Assembly (NCBI GenBank): GCA_030386875.1
Contig: CM059558.1
Span: 14,741,428-14,805,427, forward strand
Source: Morinoia aosen
Lineage: Eukaryota; Arthropoda; Malacostraca; Amphipoda; Talitridae
Reading direction: 5' to 3'
Length of the DNA: 64,000 nt
Below the pieces are notes generated by a model. It saw nothing but the letters and a program-made list of their open reading frames with translations. It made no database searches and had not been told where the DNA came from. Positions 44,619-56,507 of the stretch are shown here, piece by piece. Position 1 is the stretch's first letter, and the number at the start of each line of letters is the position of its first letter. A program made the translations under genes and the position numbers.

Positions 44619-45205
44619 TTCACCGATATATACAATTTGTTGAAGTACCTGATGAGCTCTCAGACCGGCCACTGATTGCACTACTATAAAGACAACGTCT
44701 AATATTGATAATCTGAAGAAAAAATAGCAAAAGTGCAATAGCTTTCGAGGAGAATAACATTGTTTTCATAAAATCTATACACAGTTCGGTTTTCTGCAAA
44801 AAATTTTGAGGCGTTTAAAAATTGAATATGTGATTCAACTCTCTCAACCGCTTCAATCTGGGGCTAAATGAAATAGTCCACATGTATCAGAATATTTCTG
44901 AATAACCTTTTGACACACGCAGATGTGTCAAAATATGACACACCTGCCTGCTTCAAACCTGCTTCAAAAATATGACACACCTGCTTGCAATATGAGCCGC
45001 CTGCTTCAAGCCCCTCTCAACTGAATTACCGGAATAGAATTCCATTTTAAATGAATCCAACTAATAAGGATAAAAACTATCTCTAATTAATCGTGGTTTA
45101 ATTCAAACAGTTCATTAGTAGAAGGACTCTATGCTTTTTCTAACCCGTTTTTGTTGCTTGCATAAGAAGAAGTCGTGGGTCCCGAGAATCGACAATATTC
45201 CACTG
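44619..45205. other. Unique spacer downstream of the gene candidate
   Basis: Unique AT-rich sequence. 44930-45010 repeats TATGACACACCTGC and CTGCTTCAA words three times. No polyadenylation signal AATAAA was found near the candidate stop codon. Confidence 0.4.
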
Positions 45206-45600
45206 CAAAGCATTTTGCAGCAATGGAAAGCATTTTATGGCAGTTCAAAGCATTTTATGGCAGTGCAAAGCATTCTATGGCAGTGCAAAGCATTTTATGG
45301 CATTGTAAAGCATTTTATGGCAGTACAAAGCATTTTATGGCAGTACAAAGCATTTTGAAGCAGTGCGAAGCATTTTGTAGCAATGCAAATCATAACTTTT
45401 GATGGCAGTGCATAACATTTCATTGCACTACGAACCATCTTATTTCACTTTGAAGCATTCTACAAGAGTTCAAAGCCTGTAAGTAAAGTGCGAAGCACGC
45501 AAGTAAAGTGCAAAGCCTTTAACTAAGAGCAAAGCACTAAAGTAAGATGCAGAGCCACTTAAGCAAAGTGCTCAGCACTTAAGTAAGGCGAGAACCGCTT
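45206..45600. repeat. 20-bp minisatellite (GCAAAGCATTTTATGGCAGT)
   Basis: About 9 regular copies of GCAAAGCATTTTATGGCAGT (45206-45410), then decayed copies dominated by AAGTAAAGTGCAAAGCA to 45600. Confidence 0.92.
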
Positions 45601-45965
45601 GCCAGCACCACATGCGCATTAAATATCGAGTTCATATCTCACGGAGGCGCGCCATTTTCCCAGCAGCTCGTCACGACGGCCATCAACTGCATTGATTTCC
45701 AATGGACCCGAGACCTCCTGCAAAATTTGCTGGCTCGACAATATATCTTGCGCCACAATGGCTGGACTGCCCGCCGCTACAATGGACTTGCTCTGCGGGG
45801 GGGAGACAATGGCTGGACTTGCTCCGACGCCACAATGGACTTGCTCCGCGGGGGACTTCTTCCTCAGCAGGGAAGACTTAGTTCTGAGGGACTGTGGAGT
45901 CCCGCTCAGGGAATTGCGAGTCTCACTGCATGAACACCATTTTGGGACCCGGGACTTGACTTTGG
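45601..45965. other. GC-rich unique island with a ~64-bp duplication
   Basis: GC-rich sequence (GGAGGCGCGCC near 45645). Two related copies start at CCACAATGGCTGGACTGC (about 45755) and GACAATGGCTGGACTTGC (about 45807), each leading to ACAATGGACTTGCTC and a G run. No recognisable protein. Confidence 0.5.
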
Positions 45966-46710
45966 CGAGTGGTTTTTGGGACCTTGGGCTTAAAGAGTAG
46001 TTTTTGGGACCTTGGGTGTTTAAAGAGTAGTTTTTGGGACCTTGGGCTTAAAAATTAGTTTTTGGGAACTTAGGTTTAAAGAGTAGTTTTTGGGACCTTG
46101 GGCTTAAAGAGTAGTTTTTGGGACCTTGGGCTTGAAGAGTAGTTTTTGGGACCTTGGGCTTAAAGAGTAGTTTTTGGGACCTTGGGCTTAAAGAGTAGTT
46201 TTTGGGACCTTGGGCTTAAAAATTAGTTTTTGGGAACTTAGGTTTAAAGAGTAGTTTTTGGGACCTTGGGCTTAAAGAGTAGTTTTTGGGACCTTGGGCT
46301 TAAAGAGTAGTTTTTGGGACCTTGGGCTTAAAGAGTAGTTTTTGGGACCTTGGGCTTAAAGAGTAGTTTTTGGGACCTTGGGCTTAAAAATTAGTTTTTG
46401 GGAACTTAGGTTTAAAGAGTAGTTTTTGGGACCTTGGGCTTAAAGAGTAGTTTTTGGGACCTTGGGCTTAAAGAGTAGTTTTTAGGACCTTGGGTTTAAG
46501 GAGTAGTTTTTGGGACCTTGGGTTTAAAGAGTAGTTTTTTGGGACCTTGAGTTTAAAGAGTAGTTTTTGGGACCTTGGGTTTAAAGAGTAGTTTTGGGAC
46601 ATTGGGTTTAAAGAGTTATTTTTGGGACATTGGGTTTAAAGAGTTGTTTATGGGACCTTGGGTTTAAAGAGTTGTTTATGGGACCTTGGGTTTAAAGAGT
46701 GGTTTTTAGG
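45966..46710. repeat. 28-bp minisatellite with 168-bp higher-order repeat
   Basis: AGTAGTTTTTGGGACCTTGG followed by GCTTAAAG, about 26 copies. The variant AAAATTAGTTTTTGGGAACT lies near 46050, 46218 and 46386, exactly 168 bp (six units) apart. The right end (after 46490) diverges progressively (GGACATTGGG, TTGTTTATGGG). Confidence 0.96.
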
Positions 46711-47150
46711 ACACTGAGTCAGTATTGTAGTATTTTCAAGAGCAGTGCTCTGATTTAGTGCTGGGATATTTTTTTTATAACCCAGGGCTGGTATAAAGAA
46801 TTTGATCCATTGAGTAATGGATTTCTGGTACGCAAAATGATTCAGAACCTTCAGTTTTTGGAATGTATGAAGAATTAATTCTTCAGATCTTTGAAATATG
46901 TTTACCTTTTTCAAAGCTTTATGACAGATCAGATCAGATTTGGGCAGATCCTTTACTCGAACCTAAGTTAAAATGTAAGAGTCGGAGTCTACAGTCTTAG
47001 CTTCACTGGAATATATAAAAATATTCAAATATATAAATAAGGTATCATAGCCTCACTGGAATGTATATGTATATATGTATTCAAATATATCCTTACATCA
47101 GGTTAAGAAACCTGATGTGCTCGTAAAAAAGAGCATGTTGACACTACACC
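46711..47150. other. Unique spacer
   Basis: Unique. The phrase CACTGGAATATATA / CACTGGAATGTATA with following ATTCAAATATAT is duplicated (about 47005 and 47055). Confidence 0.45.
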
Positions 47151-47268
47151 CAGTCTAACTTTTTCGCCGCCTGCATGCATGCATGTTTTTTGCCGCCTAA
47201 GTGATTTAAGCGACCAAATAGCTTAGACGGCGAAAAACATGCATGGAAGCGGCAAAAAATTTAGACTG
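47151..47268. repeat. 118-nt long hairpin (foldback-like)
   Basis: Left arm 47151-47201 and right arm 47222-47268 are imperfect reverse complements over about 47-51 bp with a 20-nt loop. The termini are exact (CAGTCTAA and TTAGACTG), as are GCATGCATG/CATGCATG, GCCGCCTAAG and CTTAGACGGC apart from single changes. No clean target-site duplication is visible, so both a small foldback element and a transcribed hairpin remain possible. Confidence 0.88.
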
Positions 47269-47469
47269 AGTAGTCGCATTTGTGTCACACAATTCTTCCA
47301 GTCAGCACCCACCTTCGCAACGCGGCTTTTTTGGAATTTTTGGAAGTCGGCAGCACGGCACGCCGGCCCCGGAGGGAAGAAGGTCGGTTTCGTCCTGGAA
47401 AATAAATCCTTGGTCAATGACTCTTAATAAAAATACTAGGTTATGGTTTTAGTTGAGTATTTTCATTAA
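47269..47469. other. GC-rich unique piece
   Basis: GC-rich to 47400 (CGGCACGCCGGCCCCGGAGG), then AT-rich. No gene recognised. Confidence 0.4.
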
Positions 47470-48260
47470 ATATCCAATTGGTAAAATGAGCGGGGGATTG
47501 AAATCTCTTTGAAGTTACGTCAGAGCAACTCCCGAATTTTAGCGAAATTGCTTTAAAATTATTTCAATATAAAGTCAAAATTACTTCAGAGTAACTTAAC
47601 AAGTAAAAATTACCCTAAACACAACAAAAACTGTTAAAAAGTACAAACAGCTTCCTTAAAAAGGCAAAAATCACTTTTAAACATTGCTAAAAATGCTGAA
47701 AAGATCGAAAATTCCCCTCGAAATGATATAAAATCATTATTAAACGCTATTAATATGGGTAATAAGAACTGGAAAGCTGTCTTAAAATAATGAAAATCCG
47801 AAAACACAACTAAAATTGTTCAGTAGTACAAGAAATTAATTTCTCATAATGAAAATTACCTTTAAAACAATACTAAATATGCAGGAAAGGGCTGATGACT
47901 ATCTTAAAATAATAAAAATCATCATTAAACATAACTAAAGAGAGTAAACAAAGCTGAAAAACCGTTTTAAAAAGATGGCATCAGCTTTATTCACGACTCA
48001 AAATGCAGGAAAGCCCCAAAATGCTTATAAGCACAAAAAAAACTACATTACGGTTACAAAAATAAGCTTTGAACGCTGTTAAAATTGGTAAAAAGAACTA
48101 AAAAACTGCCTTAAAAAATAAAAATCAGCTCTAAACGCCGCCAAAAACGCTATTAAGTGCTGACAACAGGCCAATAAACATTACAACCATAAAAATTATC
48201 TTAAAACATGAAAAAAATGTACAAGAGTACTGATAACAGCCCTAAAACCTAGGAAGGCCG
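47470..48260. repeat. Very degenerate ~65-75-bp A-rich repeat
   Basis: Recurrent words TTAAAATAATGAAAATC, ATCATTAAACATAACTAAA, GGAAAGCTG and AACTGTTAAAAAGTA in the same order at irregular spacing point to an old tandem array now almost decayed. Confidence 0.55.
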
Positions 48261-48616
48261 ATAGGGCAGCAGCTTTAGGGCTGGACGCTCATTAGGGCGG
48301 CGACCTGAGGGCGGCTTTAATGGGCTTGAGTGGCCTGAATTACCGCCCAAACTTGGACGTTCAAAAAAAGTTAAATAAAAATGAACGTCGCTCAAGTTTC
48401 CGATGCGATTAATGAACGCACAGAAAACGACGCTGATGAACGCACAGGAAGCGCCGCTGAAGAGCGCATCATCGCTCTATTTGTGACACTGACCATGAAA
48501 CACAACCACACTGATACATCGCCACACTGATTCATCAGTATGGGGGCTTCGACATCTTGATTTTGAGCATTTGAATGATTTCATACAGACACTGATGTGT
48601 CCTGAGCTTTTTTTTT
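48261..48616. other. GC-richer spacer
   Basis: 48261-48345 is GC-rich (TAGGGCGGCGACCTGAGGG). ATGAACGCACAGAAAACGAC and ATGAACGCACAGGAAGCGCC form a small duplication at 48412-48460. No gene. Confidence 0.45.
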
Positions 48617-48704
48617 AATTTAGTGTTTAAAATGACCTATATTTAATTCCCCCAGCATTAAATTTAGTGTTTAAAATGACCTATATTTAATACCCCCAGC
48701 ATTA
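48617..48704. repeat. 44-bp direct duplication
   Basis: AATTTAGTGTTTAAAATGAC begins at 48617 and 48661. The two 44-bp copies differ at one base (TTAATTCCCCC against TTAATACCCCC). Confidence 0.97.
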
Positions 48705-49310
48705 AATATAAGCACGAGTGTTTTCACCACACAAAGTGAGTAATCTTTATTGTTTTCATGAATTAACAAACACCATTCAACTTCAATTAACCTGGTATAG
48801 GACACATTTTTGAATTTCTTCTTTCCGGTTTTGCACATGCATCAAACTGGACCGTCATAGCGCCCTCGTATGAATGTTTGTCAATTGAAAACATTTGCAT
48901 CATATTTCGAAAACATTGTAACCTTTTTCTAATTTGGTAACCTTGTAGGACATTGATGTATTTTTCTTCTCTAACTTACGTCCTGAAGTGTTCTTGTTAG
49001 GCATGTTTGGTGCAAATTATCCTATAATTTCTTACGCTCGTGAGTATATTATGACAACCCTACCTAGGTGGTTGATCTCGATCAAGTATTTCTCCAATTT
49101 TGTTGTACATGTCTTGTTAGCCGTTGTGGAACAATCGTTTTCATGTTCCTGACTCAGGTAGACTGTTTTGTGCCAATATTTTGAGCATTGGAAAAGCGTA
49201 AATTAGTAGCGTGATAAAAGATATTTTCTCCGAGTCCCTTGATTTTAAGACTAGCATATACGTAGGAGTGCAATTAATGTTCTGAATGTCTACCTCGCTG
49301 CCTTAGACGC
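48705..49310. other. Unique spacer
   Basis: About 600 bp of unique, composition-balanced sequence (includes CTCGATCAAG). No open frame or RNA gene stands out. Confidence 0.4.
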
Positions 49311-51512
49311 TTGGGTATTATGATCCACCTGTTTTACTTTCAACAAATTACTTATACCGCAAGTCCATAATGATCCACACCGTACGTTTTACTTCCAACA
49401 AATTACTTATACCGCAAGTCCATAATGATCTATACCGTACGTTTTACTTTCAACAAATTACTTATACCACAAGTCCATAATGATCTATACCGTACGTTTT
49501 ACTTCCAACAAATTACTTATACCGCAAGTCCATAATGATCCATACCGTACGTTTTACTTCCAACAAATTACTTATACCACAAGTCCATAATGATCTATAC
49601 CGTACGTTTTACTTCCAACAAATTACTTATACCGCAAGTCCATAATGATCTATACCGTACGTTTTACTTTCAACAAATTACTTATACCGCAAGTCCATAA
49701 TGATCTATACCGTACGTTTTACTTCCAACAAATTACTTATACCACAAGTCCATAATGATCTATACCGTACGTTTTACTTCCAACAAATTACTTATACCAC
49801 AAGTCCATAATGATCTATACCGTACGTTTTACTTCCAACAAATTACTTATACCACAAGTCCATAATGATCCACACCGTACGTTTTACTTTCAACAAATTA
49901 CTTATACCACAAGTCCATAATGATCTACACCGTACGTTTTACTTTCAACAAATTACTTATACCACAAGTCCATAATGATCCACACCGTACGTTTTACTTT
50001 CAACAAATTACTTATACCACAAGTCCATAATGATCCACACCGTACGTTTTACTTTCAACAAATTACTTATACCACAAGTCCATAATGATCCACACCGTAC
50101 GTTTTACTTTCAACAAATTACTTATACCACAAGTCCATAATGATCTATACCGTACGTTTTACTTTCAACAAATTACTTATACCACAAGTCCATAATGATC
50201 CACACCGTACGTTTTACTTTCAACAAATTACTTATACCACAAGTCCATAATGATCTATACCGTACGTTTTACTTTCAACAAATTACTTATACCACAAGTC
50301 CATAATGATCTATACCGTACGTTTTACTTTCAACAAATTACTTATACCACAAGTCCATAATGATCCACACCGTACGTTTTACTTTCAACAAATTACTTAT
50401 ACCACAAGTCCATAATGATCTACACCGTACGTTTTACTTTCAACAAATTACTTATACCACAAGTCCATAATGATCTATACCGTACGTTTTACTTTCAACA
50501 AATTACTTATACCACAAGTCCATAATGATCCACACCGTACGTTTTACTTTCAACAAATTACTTATACCACAAGTCCATAATGATCCACACCGTACGTTTT
50601 ACTTTCAACAAATTACTTATACCACAAGTCCATAATGATCTATACCGTACGTTTTACTTTCAACAAATTACTTATACCACAAGTCCATAATGATCCACAC
50701 CGTACGTTTTACTTTCAACAAATTACTTATACCACAAGTCCATAATGATCCACACCGTACGTTTTACTTTCAACAAATTACTTATACCACAAGTCCATAA
50801 TGATCCACACCGTACGTTTTACTTTCAACAAATTACTTATACCACAAGTCCATAATGATCTATACCGTACGTTTTACTTTCAACAAATTACTTATACCAC
50901 AAGTCCATAATGATCTATACCGTACGTTTTACTTTCAACAAATTACTTATACCACAAGTCCATAATGATCCACACCGTACGTTTTACTTTCAACAAATTA
51001 CTTATACCACAAGTCCATAATGATCTACACCGTACGTTTTACTTTCAACAAATTACTTATACCACAAGTCCATAATGATCTATACCGTACGTTTTACTTT
51101 CAACAAATTACTTATACCACAAGTCCATAATGATCCACACCGTACGTTTTACTTTCAACAAATTACTTATACCACAAGTCCATAATGATCCACACCGTAC
51201 GTTTTACTTTCAACAAATTACTTATACCACAAGTCCATAATGATCTATACCGTACGTTTTACTTTCAACAAATTACTTATACCACAAGTCCATAATGATC
51301 CACACCGTACGTTTTACTTTCAACAAATTACTTATACCACAAGTCCATAATGATCCACACCGTACGTTTTACTTTCAACAAATTACTTATACCACAAGTC
51401 CATAATGATCCACACCGTACGTTTTACTTTCAACAAATTACTTATACCACAAGTCCATAATGATCTATACCGTACGTTTTACTTTCAACAAATTCCTTAT
51501 ACCGCAAGTCTT
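49311..51512. repeat. 55-bp minisatellite, about 40 copies, 605-bp higher-order repeat
   Basis: CATAATGATC, then CACACC, TATACC or TACACC, then GTACGTTTTACTTTCAAC and CTTATACCACAAGTC (55 bp). Left copies (to about 49880) carry ACTTCCAAC and ACCGCAAG; later ones ACTTTCAAC and ACCACAAG. The order of the three variants from 50356 is repeated from 50961 (605 bp, 11 units) for ten further copies, so the right third arose by block duplication. The first and last copies are diverged. Confidence 0.97.
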
Positions 51513-51954
51513 TGACCTCGTATTTCAATGTAAGTGTGCACTATATAGAGTGTTTTCAACAATGCATCGTCACTGAAGTTGTGTTCTCTTTTATAATTGT
51601 AGTTACATTTATAATCAAACCTAGATTAAGCAACATTAGGAATACATTGCCCTCAATCATTTGTTTCGATTAGTAACATGTGTATAACGATACTCATGTG
51701 TGTGTAGCATACATGGATCCTTACTTTAAGATATTTTAAAACCAATGATAAGATTTTGTATCATCAGTGTTAGAGGTAAACTGTTTTGCTTTCGTTTTTT
51801 GGTGCATTCAGCAGAGGTGTGATCTTGTTGAGTAAATGAGACACATCAAGCATAAAATAACCCCAAATAATAAGAGAAACTGATGAAAAAGCGATAAGGA
51901 AGTTATAATCAAATGATGAAAATGAAAATTGAGGGAAATTGAGCATAAAGCGAA
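51513..51954. other. Unique AT-rich spacer
   Basis: No repeat or gene-like signal. Confidence 0.4.
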
Positions 51955-52180
51955 ACGGAAGAACAGAGCGAAAGGAAGGAATGGGAAAAAGAAAGAAAAA
52001 CATAATGACATGAAAGGAAAGTATGGCATGGATAAAAAGACGAGCCGAAGAGAATAACCCGGAAGAAACGAAAGGGAGAAGAGAGGGTGGGAGAGGAAGA
52101 AAGAGAGGAAGAGGGAGCGAGAGGGAGAATAAGAGAGAGGAAGGGAGAGAAGAAGGGAGAGAGGGAGGGTCCACATCTCG
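51955..52180. repeat. Purine-rich tract
   Basis: A/G-rich on the + strand (GGAAGAAAGAGAGGAAGAGG-type) with no strict period. Counterpart of the pyrimidine tracts at 21.1-22.2 kb and 54.76-54.99 kb. Confidence 0.8.
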
Positions 52181-52575
52181 GGTCAGATTTACTGCAGCAG
52201 TAACTGCCCTGCTGGCCAAACTTTAAATGAAGCCCTGCTGTCTGGGGTTCTCCGCCCCCACTAGTTAACCCCCGGGAGGAGACGCTCCCCAAAAGGGGGT
52301 AAATTCCCCCCCCAACCCTCAATCACATTGCCCCCCCCCCCCCCAGGCGGGGGGCGACTCATCATGAGACAAAGAGCGCGTGAAATGAGCACGGAATAAC
52401 AACAACAAACCTCGGAATACTTTCAAAATGATGAAACTCACTTGAAAAATTTACATAAAAAACTATATATTTTTTGTGTAATATGGTGTGTCATCACGAT
52501 AATTTGCGAAAAAAGGCAGGTTAGTTGTTATTGTTGTTGATAATGTTTGTTATTTATCCGACCATTAGGTTTTCT
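52181..52575. other. GC-rich island with C14 run, then AT-rich unique
   Basis: 52190-52365 is GC-rich with clustered runs: CCCCCGGGAGG, CCCCAAAAGGGGG, CCCCCCCC and fourteen C at 52331-52344 followed by GGCGGGGGGCG. C and G runs can pair. 52366-52575 is unique AT-rich sequence. Confidence 0.55.
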
Positions 52576-53035
52576 GTACTATATGAAGTTCTGTACTGTA
52601 TGAAACGTTTACTAAATGAAGCATGCACTAAATGAAGCATGCACTAAATGAAGCATGCACTAAATGAAGCATGCACTAAATGAAGCATGCACTAAATGAA
52701 GCATGCACTAAATGAAGCATATACTAAATGAAGCATGCACTAAATGAAGCATGCACTAAATGAAGCATATACTAAATGAAGCATGCACTAAATGAAGCAT
52801 GCACTAAATGAAGCATGCACTAAATGAAGCATGCACTAAATGAAGCATGCACTAAATGAAGCATGCACTAAATGAAGCATGCACTAAATGAAGCATGCAC
52901 TAAATGAAGCATGCACTAAATGAAGCATGCACTAAATGAAGCATGCACTAAATGAAGCATGCACTAAATGAAGCATGCACTAAATGAAGCATGCACTAAA
53001 TGAAGCATGCACTAAATGAAGCACATGTTACTTGA
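52576..53035. repeat. 16-bp minisatellite (ACTAAATGAAGCATGC), 26 copies
   Basis: Exactly 16-bp copies from 52611 to about 53026. Only two copies differ (GCATAT for GCATGC near 52720 and 52768). Decayed copies flank it (52576-52610, and on to about 53160 as TGAAGCACATG and TATGAAGC words). Confidence 0.97.
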
Positions 53036-53395
53036 GAGATTTACTGCATGAAGCACATGCAATTTAATGGATTTACGATATGAAGCTCATGTTATTCGAA
53101 CCAAACCGTATATTTAATGAAGCATGCACCACGAAGAACATGTATGTACTATATGAAGCCTGCATGATATGAGACCAGTATGGCTTGACGCATCATACCT
53201 CAGTGCTGCGAGTTCCTACTTCTTTTTTAACATTTACTTGAATTTGAAATCACAGCACGCAAATTGTGTTGTTTGAGATACCATCCTCTAAGTTTGAGAA
53301 ATTTTTGCTTTGTTTTTTTCTAATAAAATTTTTACTTGCTTCCTAAGAATTTTTTTTGTTTTCGAAACCTGGGGAGATGTTCGCCAGTTTCTGCG
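53036..53395. other. Spacer
   Basis: Decayed 16-bp-array remnants to about 53165, then unique T-rich sequence. Confidence 0.45.
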
Positions 53396-54642
53396 GGCTT
53401 GTTCAAATTCTGAGCCCAGACATTTTCTATAACAGCATAAACCCTTTCTCTAATGGTGCCTAGAACCTTTTAATTGCAGCCCTAACCCTTTCTATAACAG
53501 CCCAAAACATGTCTCTTGCGGCCCAAACCCCTTCCCTTGCAGACCAGACCCATTCTATTGCTGCCAAGACCTTTTCTCTGGCAGCCCAGACCCTTTCTAT
53601 CGCAGTCCAGACCCTTTCTATTACAGCCCTAGCCTTTTCTCCTGCAGACCAAGCCCTTTTTCTCGCAGCCCAAATCCTTTCTTACACAGTCCAGACTGTT
53701 TCACATGTAGCCCGAACCCTTTCTATTACAGCCCAGACCCTTTCTATTGCAGCCCGGAACCTTTCTATTGCAGCCCAGTTCCTTTCTATTGCAGCCCAGA
53801 CCCTTTCTATTGCAGCCCGGACCCTTTCTATTGCAGCCCAGACCCTTTCTATTGCAGCCCGGACCCTTTCTATTGCAGCCCGGACCCTTTCTATTGCAGC
53901 CCAGACCCTTTCTATTGCAGCCCAGACCCTTTCTATTGCAGCCCGGACCCTTTCTATTGCAGCCCAGTTCCTTTCTATTGCAGCCCAGACCCTTTCTATT
54001 GCAGCCCAGACCCTTTCTATTGCAGCCCAGACCCTTTCTATTGCAGCCCAGACCCTTTCTATTGCAGCCCGGACCCTTTCTATTGCAGCCCAGACCCTTT
54101 CTATTGCAGCCCAGACCCTTTCTATTGCAGCCCAGACCCTTTCTATTGCAGCCTGGACCCTTTCTATTGCAGCCCAGTTCCTTTCTATTGCAGCCCAGAC
54201 CCTTTCTATTGCAGCCCAGACCCTTTCTATTGCAGCCCAGACCCTTTCTATTGCAGCCCAGACCCTTTCTATTGCAGCCCAGACCCTTTCTATTGCAGCC
54301 CAGACCCTTTCTATTGCAGCCCAGTTCCTTTCTATTGCAGCCCAGACCCTTTCTATTGCAGCCCAGACCCTTTCTATTGCAGCCCAGACCCTTTCTATTG
54401 CAGCCCAGACCCTTTCTATTGCAGCCCAGACCCTTTCTATTGCAGCCCGGACCCTTTCTATTGCAGCCCAGTTCCTTTCTATTGCAGCCCAGACCCTTTC
54501 TATTGCAGCCCGGACCCTTTCTATTGCAGCCCAGACCCTTTCTATTGCAGCCCGGACCCTTTCTATTGCAGCCCGGACCCTTTCTATTGCAGCCCAGACC
54601 CTTTCTATTGCAGCCCAGACCCTTTCTATTGCAGCCCAGCCC
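53396..54642. repeat. 21-bp minisatellite, about 59 copies
   Basis: CAGCCCAGACCCTTTCTATT plus G. Variants are CCCGG (a CpG form) and CCCAGTTCC. The GTTCC variant falls near 53777, 53966, 54176, 54322 and 54469, i.e. 9, 10, 7 and 7 units apart. The left 330 bp (53396-53720) is strongly diverged and the rest nearly homogeneous. Because 21 is a multiple of three and the unit lacks stops, four long frames occur on both strands (AAQTLSI, QPRPFLL, CNRKGLG and AAIERVW heptads). None is a credible gene. Confidence 0.96.
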
Positions 54643-55093
54643 TCTCGCTCCGGACACCCCGAACTGCTCTCTAATTCCAACACATAACCACGCAGAGCTA
54701 AGCCTACCGTAAATATAATGTGTTCCCTGCAATGCTGCCTGCGTTTTGTTGCCATCTTCCTCCGTGAAATATTCCTCCCAACGCCCCCAAAAATCCTGTT
54801 TCCACAGCTCTTCCTACCCTACAAGATGCCCCTCTATCCCCTTTTCCCCCCTTTTTCATTTCTTCGCTTTTCTTATACTTCTCCTCATCTCCCCCTTACC
54901 CCGTTCTCCCCACTTCTCTTCTCCTTCTCCCCTTTCTCCCTCTTCTCCCCCCTTCCCTCTCCCTCATCCCCCCCCTCCCCCGCACCAATAATTTCCCGTC
55001 AATTTCTCGGACGTCGGAGCCGCCTCTTCTCTTCGGGAGGCTGGCAATCTGCCTAATGATCTGCCCAATTACGGCGTGACGGCGGCCGTAAAC
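54643..55093. other. Pyrimidine tract and GC-rich island
   Basis: 54760-54990 is C/T-rich with a run of eight C near 54968. 54991-55140 is GC-rich (GGCGTGACGGCGGCCGTAAAC), with a small duplication (GCCGTGTTGATACTGCTG, GCCGTGCTGATATCG). Confidence 0.55.
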
Positions 55094-55610
55094 AGCCGTG
55101 TTGATACTGCTGCTGTAAACCGCCGTGCTGATATCGAATAAATCCACACACCCCATGCATAAATAGACGTTCAAACCAAAAAGGCCTATAAAAAAGTATA
55201 AAAGTAAAGCAATCAAAGCATTCTGAAATTCTATTACGAACAAACTTAGGCTACAGACGCCCAAAATGTAAAATCACAAAAAAAATAACACATTCCATAA
55301 ATTACGCGTGAACAACAAAATACAATGTTTGGAAATGGTACACATAAACATACGAACCTCACATACCGCCCACACGCAACAAATCGGCGTTGGAATCAAA
55401 GCAGCAGTAAAAAAAAAAATAAAAAAACTTCGGGAGCGAAATGTCTTCGCCTAACTCGGCTAATCCAGCGGCCTAGTTACGTATTCATGCGCCGGCGTCG
55501 ATCTGAGCTGCAAATCTTCCCTCGATGCTGCGATCATCGCAGATTGTGCGGCAATTTGCGCTGCAAGTCCCTCTAATTCCAGGCAAGTAGATGTGCAAGT
55601 TGAATTATCG
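55094..55610. other. Unique spacer
   Basis: AT-rich to 55420, then GC-balanced with a palindrome CTGCGAT C ATCGCAG (55530-55544). No gene. Confidence 0.4.
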
Positions 55611-55880
55611 ACCATGTGCTTCTTCTGTGCTTCAGTTTAAATTATTCGCAATTTTCTTCTTCTTTGCTTCAATTCGAATCATCAGCGCTTTTCTTCTTTA
55701 TCAACGATTTTTTCTTCTTTGTTTAAATCTAAATTATCTGCCATTTTCCTCTTCTTTGCTTAAATTCTAATTATTATCAACGATTTGCTTTTTCATCGCT
55801 TGAATTTATACCATCAACGATTTCTTCTTCTTTGTTTAAATTCTAATTAAACTATCAACGATTTTTTTCTTTAGCCCAAA
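55611..55880. repeat. Degenerate ~45-55-bp T-rich repeat
   Basis: ATCAACGATTTTTTCTTCTT and TTTGCTTAAATTCTAATTAT words recur five or six times with irregular spacing. Confidence 0.7.
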
Positions 55881-56507
55881 TTTTCTAAATTTTCGCACGC
55901 CCACACATTGGGGACTGACATTCTCAAAAAAAAGATTCAGTCAGTAGCTTAAAATAATTACTTTAAAATAAAACATTCTGCAGAGGCATCCCCTATTTTC
56001 CCCAAACAATTGGTCTGGCAAAATCGCAGTAAAGGAATTTAAAGAATTCATTTATTCATTCATTTCTTTCTCCATTTCTCCGTTCATTTCTCCGTTCATT
56101 TCTCCATTCTTTAGCCATTTCTTCACCCATTTTCCATCCATTTTACCGTTCATTTCTCTGCCCATTTATCCATTTCACTATTTCCCTATTCATATCTCCG
56201 TCTATTTCTCAACCCAATGCCTCACCCATTTCCCCGTCCCGTGCACGCAGCCAAACCAGCGGCAGAATTTCCCCCCCGGATCACCGGCACATTCAGAAGG
56301 CCGCCATTCACGCCAGAAACTCCCGAAGTAAAAACAGGCCCCTTTTTATTTGCGCTTGAAAGCGCGCTGTTTTTAAAAAGCGAAAACCCTGCCGACTTAT
56401 ATATTTATTTTTGTTTATTTTTATTTCATTTATTAGAGCCTTGGGAAAGTCTCAACAATTAGGCCGAGACTGCTGATGCCATTACGCCGTCCGCCACTCT
56501 GGCCGTG
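55881..56507. other. CATTTCTCC-word patch and GC-rich island
   Basis: 56045-56220 repeats TTCATTTCTCCGTTCATTTC-like words (14-16 bp, degenerate). 56221-56370 is GC-rich with seven C at 56271-56277. An ATG frame of 81 codons (56217-56462) crosses it, but it starts inside the repeat and has no recognised feature. Confidence 0.5.

Noticed and set aside
53501..54755. Four long frames on both strands of the 21-bp array
   Set aside because: Heptad repeats such as AAIERVW look helical, but they arise equally on both strands from one stop-free unit.
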